Positions 60,110-64,000 of a DNA stretch of 64,000 nucleotides are shown one piece after another. This DNA comes from Cyclobacteriaceae bacterium (GTDB taxonomy: Bacteria > Bacteroidota > Bacteroidia > Cytophagales > Cyclobacteriaceae), in the NCBI GenBank assembly GCA_027533395.1, contig JAPZUF010000010.1:309952-373951 (forward strand), read 5' to 3'. The stretch's first letter is position 1, and each line of letters begins with the position of its first letter. The notes beneath the pieces are model-generated. The model did no database searches and had not been told where the DNA came from. It worked only from the letters and a program-made list of their open reading frames with translations. The position numbers and the translations under genes are program-made.

Positions 60110-60146
60110 CTCTGCTCTTCCGAATTTGTAATTCGGAAGAGCAGAG
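60110..60146. terminator. Strong hairpin, probable bidirectional terminator
   Basis: A perfect 17-bp stem CTCTGCTCTTCCGAATT (60110-60126) pairs with AATTCGGAAGAGCAGAG (60130-60146) around a TGT loop, 38 bases after the lipoprotein stop. Only three T follow on the plus side, so termination there is less certain; the convergent methyltransferase gene ends at 60280. Confidence 0.7.
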
Positions 60147-60279
60147 TTTCAAAAAATCGAATAGTAATATCAACCGATAAGAAAATCATTGTCACTTAAA
60201 ATCAACCTATTAATTTTCTGGTTAATTGAAATTTTCTCAAATCTTACTACTTAAATCTGATGTCTTATTTAAACAACAA

Positions 60280-61083
60280 TTAAACGAAATTTCTTTGACG
60301 CTTGGCTTCAAAAACCACCACAGCCGTAGCGGTAGAGACATTCATCGAATCTATTTTTCCTGCCATGGGTATAATAATATTCTGATGCGCTGCTTTTACC
60401 CAAGCATCGCTTATACCTGTTGCTTCCGTTCCCATTACTATAGCTGAGGGTTGATTATAAGAAACCGTATGATAAGGCACAGATGCCTGCAAATACGTAC
60501 AATAAATTGTGATGTTATGTTGCTTTAACCAATCAATGGTTTCTGTTGTGGTAGCCGATGCAATGGGTTGTGTAAACACACAGCCTAAACTAGAGCGAAT
60601 CACATTTGGATTATAGAAATCTGTATTCGGGTCGCAGATAATGACAGCATCAATACCTGCAGCATCCGCAGTACGTAAAATAGCGCCAAGGTTACCGGGT
60701 TTTTCCACACCTTCTACAACAAGAACCAGAGGATTTTTTTTGAGTTGAATATCGGCTAAGCGATGTACTTTCATGCTTGCCACGGCAATCATACCACCGG
60801 TTCCTTCGCGCACAGCAAGTTTTTCAAATACTTCCTTAGAAACCGGAATCAATAATTTTTCTTGTTTAAGTGAAGCAGGGATTTCATCAGCAGAAATGAT
60901 TTCATCACAAAAAAACAAATTGCCAATGCTATAGCCGGCAGCTAACGCCAACTCTATTTCCTTTTTTCCTTCAATAATAAATTGTTGTTGTTTTCTTCGC
61001 TCGCGGGGTTTCTCGAGCGAAAGCAAACTTTTTACTTTCGGGTTTTGGGTACTGGTTATTTTAAAATGCATAGAATCACTCAT
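60280..61083 (-). CDS. TrmH/SpoU-family RNA 2'-O-methyltransferase
   Basis: A SPOUT methyltransferase with an N-terminal substrate-binding domain (ITSTQNPKVKSLLSLEKPRERRKQQQFIIEGKKEIELALAAG) and the three family motifs: ENLG-like EKPGNLGAILRTADAAGIDAVIIC, SLGCVFTQPIA, IVMGTEATGISDAWV and IIIPMAGKIDSMNVSTATAVVVFEA. The last two form the knotted SAM site. These enzymes methylate 2'-O of rRNA or tRNA; this branch with the IIEG domain is close to RlmB-like and TsnR-like enzymes. I start at the ATG at 61083 (MSDSMHFK). Divergent from the next methyltransferase by 67 bases. Confidence 0.9.
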   Translation of the reverse strand: MSDSMHFKITSTQNPKVKSLLSLEKPRERRKQQQFIIEGKKEIELALAAGYSIGNLFFCDEIISADEIPASLKQEKLLIPVSKEVFEKLAVREGTGGMIAVASMKVHRLADIQLKKNPLVLVVEGVEKPGNLGAILRTADAAGIDAVIICDPNTDFYNPNVIRSSLGCVFTQPIASATTTETIDWLKQHNITIYCTYLQASVPYHTVSYNQPSAIVMGTEATGISDAWVKAAHQNIIIPMAGKIDSMNVSTATAVVVFEAKRQRNFV

Positions 61084-61150
61084 CAAAAATCAGAATTTAA
61101 AGTCAAACTCAATTGGTATTCGTACTTTTATTTCGATTTTAAAATTTTGA

Positions 61151-62050
61151 ATGACACAGCTACAACTTTTATATCCATCAAATTGGAAAGAATATGAATT
61201 GATTGATTCAGGTGATGGTCGCAAACTCGAAAAGTTTGGAGAATATACCTTAATCAGACCCGAGCCTCAAGCCATTTGGAAACCGGTTCTATCAGAAGAA
61301 AAATGGAATCAACTCGCACATGCGAAATTTGAGCGCGAACAAAAAGATAAATTCAGGTTTAGCGATGATGTAAAAGGCGGTTGGAAACGCCAACCCGGTA
61401 TGCCCGAAAGTTGGAACATTCAATATCCTTTACAAGATAAAACGTTAACGCTTCGCCTGGCCTTAACTAGTTTTGGTCATGTTGGCATTTTTCCGGAGCA
61501 GGGCAACAATTGGAATTTTATTTACGAAACAATATCAACTTGGAAAAACAAACAAGCTAAGGTGCTTAACTTGTTTGCCTATACAGGCGCTGCCAGTGTT
61601 GTAGCAAGATTAGCAGGTGCAACAGTTACTCACGTTGATGCTTCGCGACCCGGTATCAATTGGGCTAACCAAAACATGCAACTGAATAACACCAGCGATA
61701 TCCGATGGGTGTATGAAGATGCACTTAAGTTCGTGAAACGCGAAGTTAAACGCGGCAACAAATACAATGGTATCATCATGGATCCACCTCCTTACGGACG
61801 AGGTCCTGATGGCGAAAAATGGACTTTACAAGAAAAGTTAGACGAATTGGTGGGTCAGGCACATGATTTATTGGAACCAAAAGAATCATTTTTCATTCTT
61901 AGTACCTATGCAGTTGGCTTATCGGTTTTGGTCAGTGCAAACGTTGTCAAAACACATTTTCAAATGCAGCCTGAAATGGGCGAATTTTTCTTAAAATCGA
62001 GGAATAGAAATGACCTGCCGATGGGTACTTTCCTAAGATTTAAAAGTTAA
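61151..62050 (+). CDS. Class I SAM-dependent methyltransferase, RlmI/RlmK-like
   Basis: The 299-residue cytosolic enzyme has an N-terminal part (YELIDSGDGRKLEKFGEYTLIRPEPQAIW) typical of rRNA large-subunit methyltransferases, then the SAM motif VLNLFAYTGAASVVARLAGATVTHVDASRPGINWANQN and the catalytic-type loop YNGIIMDPPPYGRGPDGEKW. DPPPYGRG is close to the DPP-x-x of RlmI/RlmK enzymes that methylate 23S rRNA cytosine or guanine. The PUA domain of RlmI is not present. Target base not determinable. Confidence 0.85.
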   Translation: MTQLQLLYPSNWKEYELIDSGDGRKLEKFGEYTLIRPEPQAIWKPVLSEEKWNQLAHAKFEREQKDKFRFSDDVKGGWKRQPGMPESWNIQYPLQDKTLTLRLALTSFGHVGIFPEQGNNWNFIYETISTWKNKQAKVLNLFAYTGAASVVARLAGATVTHVDASRPGINWANQNMQLNNTSDIRWVYEDALKFVKREVKRGNKYNGIIMDPPPYGRGPDGEKWTLQEKLDELVGQAHDLLEPKESFFILSTYAVGLSVLVSANVVKTHFQMQPEMGEFFLKSRNRNDLPMGTFLRFKS

Positions 62051-62107
62051 CATCTTTTAAAGTTTATTTTATATCTTTACGGTCTCAATTTCTTTAAGAG
62101 CCCAATT

Positions 62108-64000
62108 ATGAGAGTTTCCCTGTTGGTCATCCTATTCTGGATGCAAGTGACTATTGTTTTTGCACAAACAAACTATGTATCGTCTGGTACATCTTCTAAC
62201 TGGAATGCAGCAGGATCGTGGACACCAAGTGGTGTTCCTACTGCCACTGATAACGTTCGCATTCTGGCCGGCCATACTATTGTGCAAAATGCCGGACCCA
62301 ATGGCGGTTCTGTTGCCGTAAATAATGTAACTATTGATGTTGGCGGAAGATTAGAAATTGCCGACCAAAAAGGGCTTACTGTAAATGGTAATGTTGTACT
62401 GAATGGAACACTAGAGTTTTTGGATGGAGGAAACATTGAAACACCCGGGTTCATTATGTCTGGTGCAAACACTACTCTTGATGGAACTGGCACTTTGATA
62501 ACGCAAACAGCTATTAACGCAGGACAAACAAATGCTCATTTCAGATTCAATGCCAACATCACCATTTTATCCACAGCCAATTTAACCTTTACTGCTGTTG
62601 ATACCGACTACAATAACTTAGTGCGAGTAGATGGAACGCGCACCGTCAACAATTTTGGAAAGATTACCATCAATCGTGCGTTAATTGGTGTTAACGCAGC
62701 CAGCACTTGGATAAATAGAACTGGTGCAGAACTTTCTTTAGAAGGAGCACTATTAGCAACAGGAACATTAGTAGCCAACGAGTCTGGCAACATCGTTAGG
62801 TATACCGGCTCAGGCAATCAAACTGTAAAACTTCCATCGCCCGCCCAATATGCTAATTTGGTTACCTCGGGCTCGGGTGTAAAAACAGTAGGCGGAAGTT
62901 TAACCATTTTACAGCAATTGAATAACTCGAGCATACTCAATACTTCCACTTTTGATTTAACAATTTCGGGGCAATGGATAAACAGTGGAGTATTTCAGCC
63001 GCAAAGCAGAACGGTAACTTTTAACGGTGTAGGCGACCAAACCATTACCAACAATATTGGAGAAAGTTTTAATAACCTTACCGTTAGCAAATCTTCTGGT
63101 CAGTTGATATCAACGGGCAACATTTTGGTTGCTAACAACTTGGTATTAGGTAACTCTATTGTTAATGTGCAAAGTAATAAGTTGTTGCTGGGAAGCAGCA
63201 CTTCCTCAACTGGTTCTTTATCGGTTGGTACAGGTTTTATTATCGGAAAATTAGAAAGATGGATTAACTCAAATGGCGTTGCTATAGATTTTCCTATCAG
63301 CAACACTAGCGCAGCACGAAGAAGAGTTTCCTTTACACCCGATGGATTGGTAGCAGGAGGAACTTTATTGGCAGAATTTATCGGTACTGCTCCTTCGGGC
63401 ATTTCTAATCCACCCTTAGACGATGCCGGCTTCGACTTAAATAACGTTTATCATACAGGTTTTTGGCGTTTAACCAATGCCAATGGTTTATCAATAACAC
63501 AATTTGATGCAGTTTTTACAGCTTCATCATTTAGTCCTTTTGCAGTAGATGCAGAATCTAGAATTGTTTCGCGCTCGACCGGAACAACGCAATGGCTGGC
63601 CAATGGCTCACATGAAAATGCAGCTTTTACTACACCGTTAGTTACCCGTAGAGATATTACCATTCTTCCCGGAGAATTTGCCTTAGCGAGCAACAGTGCC
63701 TGTGTGCAAGCGAGTACAAGTTCGATAAGTGGTAGCAACACAGTTTGTATAAACACATCATCGGTATACAATGTAACAGGCACAGCCGGCTCAACTTATA
63801 GCTGGGAAGTGATTGGTGGCACCATTACAGGCGGTACAGGCAGTGGTGTAACAGGCAACCCTAGTGTAAGAAGTGGCGTAGATGTAACAAGCATCACAGT
63901 TAATTGGAACAGCACAGGCGGAGCAGGCAGCATACAAGTAATAGAAAATAATACAGCGAGTGGTGGATGCGGAGCAGGCGAAGTCAAAACACTAAGCGTA
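62108..64000 (+). CDS. Large secreted surface protein, probable type IX cargo (incomplete at right edge)
   Basis: The frame from the ATG at 62108 is open for 631 codons to the end of the window. It begins with a signal peptide (MRVSLLVILFWMQVTIVFAQ) and then TNYVSSGTSSNWNAAGSWTPSGVPTATDNVRIL, the opening seen in many Bacteroidota surface proteins, followed by a long parallel-beta, Asn/Gly/Thr-rich repeat region (VNGNVVLNGTLEF, TISGQWINSGVFQPQSRTVTFNG). From about residue 540 a PKD-like domain starts: SISGSNTVCINTSSVYNVTGTAGSTYSWEVIGG. Such proteins usually end in a type IX sorting domain, which would be to the right. It is likely an adhesin or surface coat protein handled by PorU/PorV. Confidence 0.8.
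   Translation, partial: MRVSLLVILFWMQVTIVFAQTNYVSSGTSSNWNAAGSWTPSGVPTATDNVRILAGHTIVQNAGPNGGSVAVNNVTIDVGGRLEIADQKGLTVNGNVVLNGTLEFLDGGNIETPGFIMSGANTTLDGTGTLITQTAINAGQTNAHFRFNANITILSTANLTFTAVDTDYNNLVRVDGTRTVNNFGKITINRALIGVNAASTWINRTGAELSLEGALLATGTLVANESGNIVRYTGSGNQTVKLPSPAQYANLVTSGSGVKTVGGSLTILQQLNNSSILNTSTFDLTISGQWINSGVFQPQSRTVTFNGVGDQTITNNIGESFNNLTVSKSSGQLISTGNILVANNLVLGNSIVNVQSNKLLLGSSTSSTGSLSVGTGFIIGKLERWINSNGVAIDFPISNTSAARRRVSFTPDGLVAGGTLLAEFIGTAPSGISNPPLDDAGFDLNNVYHTGFWRLTNANGLSITQFDAVFTASSFSPFAVDAESRIVSRSTGTTQWLANGSHENAAFTTPLVTRRDITILPGEFALASNSACVQASTSSISGSNTVCINTSSVYNVTGTAGSTYSWEVIGGTITGGTGSGVTGNPSVRSGVDVTSITVNWNSTGGAGSIQVIENNTASGGCGAGEVKTLSV

Noticed and set aside
62173..63987. Several minus-strand open frames opposite the large surface protein
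   Set aside because: They are Pro/Val/Thr-rich mirror frames of the Gly/Asn/Thr-rich coding strand; the plus-strand frame is continuous from a signal peptide to the window edge.
1..64000. tRNA, rRNA, insertion sequences, prophage or restriction/defence genes
   Set aside because: I looked through the spacers and frames and saw no tRNA T-loop signature, transposase, integrase or known defence motif; the accessory features are limited to 14.9-16.5 kb, the glycan locus and 59-60 kb.

Overview
The window looks like chromosomal DNA of a member of the Bacteroidota, most likely a gliding or environmental Cytophagales-type bacterium (the order is a guess). Three things point there: the type IX secretion genes porU and porV with a probable type IX cargo protein at the right edge; weak ribosome binding sites with many TAATG/ATGA start-stop overlaps and TAnnTTTG-type promoters; and the mix of lipoproteins, TolB-like propellers and a flavobacterial-type proteorhodopsin. 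I saw no rRNA, tRNA, CRISPR array, transposase or phage gene.

Layout. Bases 1-7562: end of a histidine kinase, a very basic repeat-rich secreted protein, a hemerythrin-like protein of the RIC/YtfE type, a C-terminal processing protease, a tiny NDPE-repeat lipoprotein behind three small hairpins, and a membrane acyltransferase. Bases 7679-14829 (minus strand): an apparent operon of metallo-hydrolase, pssA, porU, porV and a catalytically dead M16 peptidase. Bases 14830-16502: a small accessory island with a degenerate 21-bp periodic repeat array, an XRE regulator, and a CTP-synthase-like amidotransferase gene bracketed by two 81-bp direct repeats. Bases 16505-31754: housekeeping and metabolism (amino-acid-oxidase-like flavoprotein, TolB/barrel protein, YicC, CDGSH protein, ureohydrolase-like protein, cysteine desulfurase, glmM, mazG), then a proton-pumping rhodopsin near a CPA2 antiporter and a tandem universal stress protein.

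Bases 31821-53361 are all on the minus strand and mostly touch or overlap. They start (5' end near 53.4 kb) with an O-antigen/capsule locus: sugar-nucleotide epimerases and a dehydrogenase, WbpE/WbpD/WbpB-type genes for a 2,3-diacetamido uronic acid, a flippase, a candidate polymerase, HisH/HisF plus two WbpG-like amidotransferases for an acetamidino sugar, a second aminotransferase/acetyltransferase/oxidoreductase trio, three glycosyltransferase-type enzymes and a WecA/WbpL-like initiating enzyme. The run continues into pheS, a 3-hydroxyacyl-CoA dehydrogenase and a Rieske-like lipoprotein.

Bases 53445-58814 (plus strand) carry a Wzz-like membrane protein overlapping a cytochrome c maturation operon ccmBCDEF whose CcmE has a CxxxY heme motif instead of HxxxY. 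The right end has two tandem paralogous lipoproteins, two RNA methyltransferases facing away from each other, and the first 631 codons of a large secreted protein. Most enzyme calls rest on motifs readable by eye; no database search was possible. The least explained items are the 21-bp array, the 81-bp repeat pair and the basic repeat protein.
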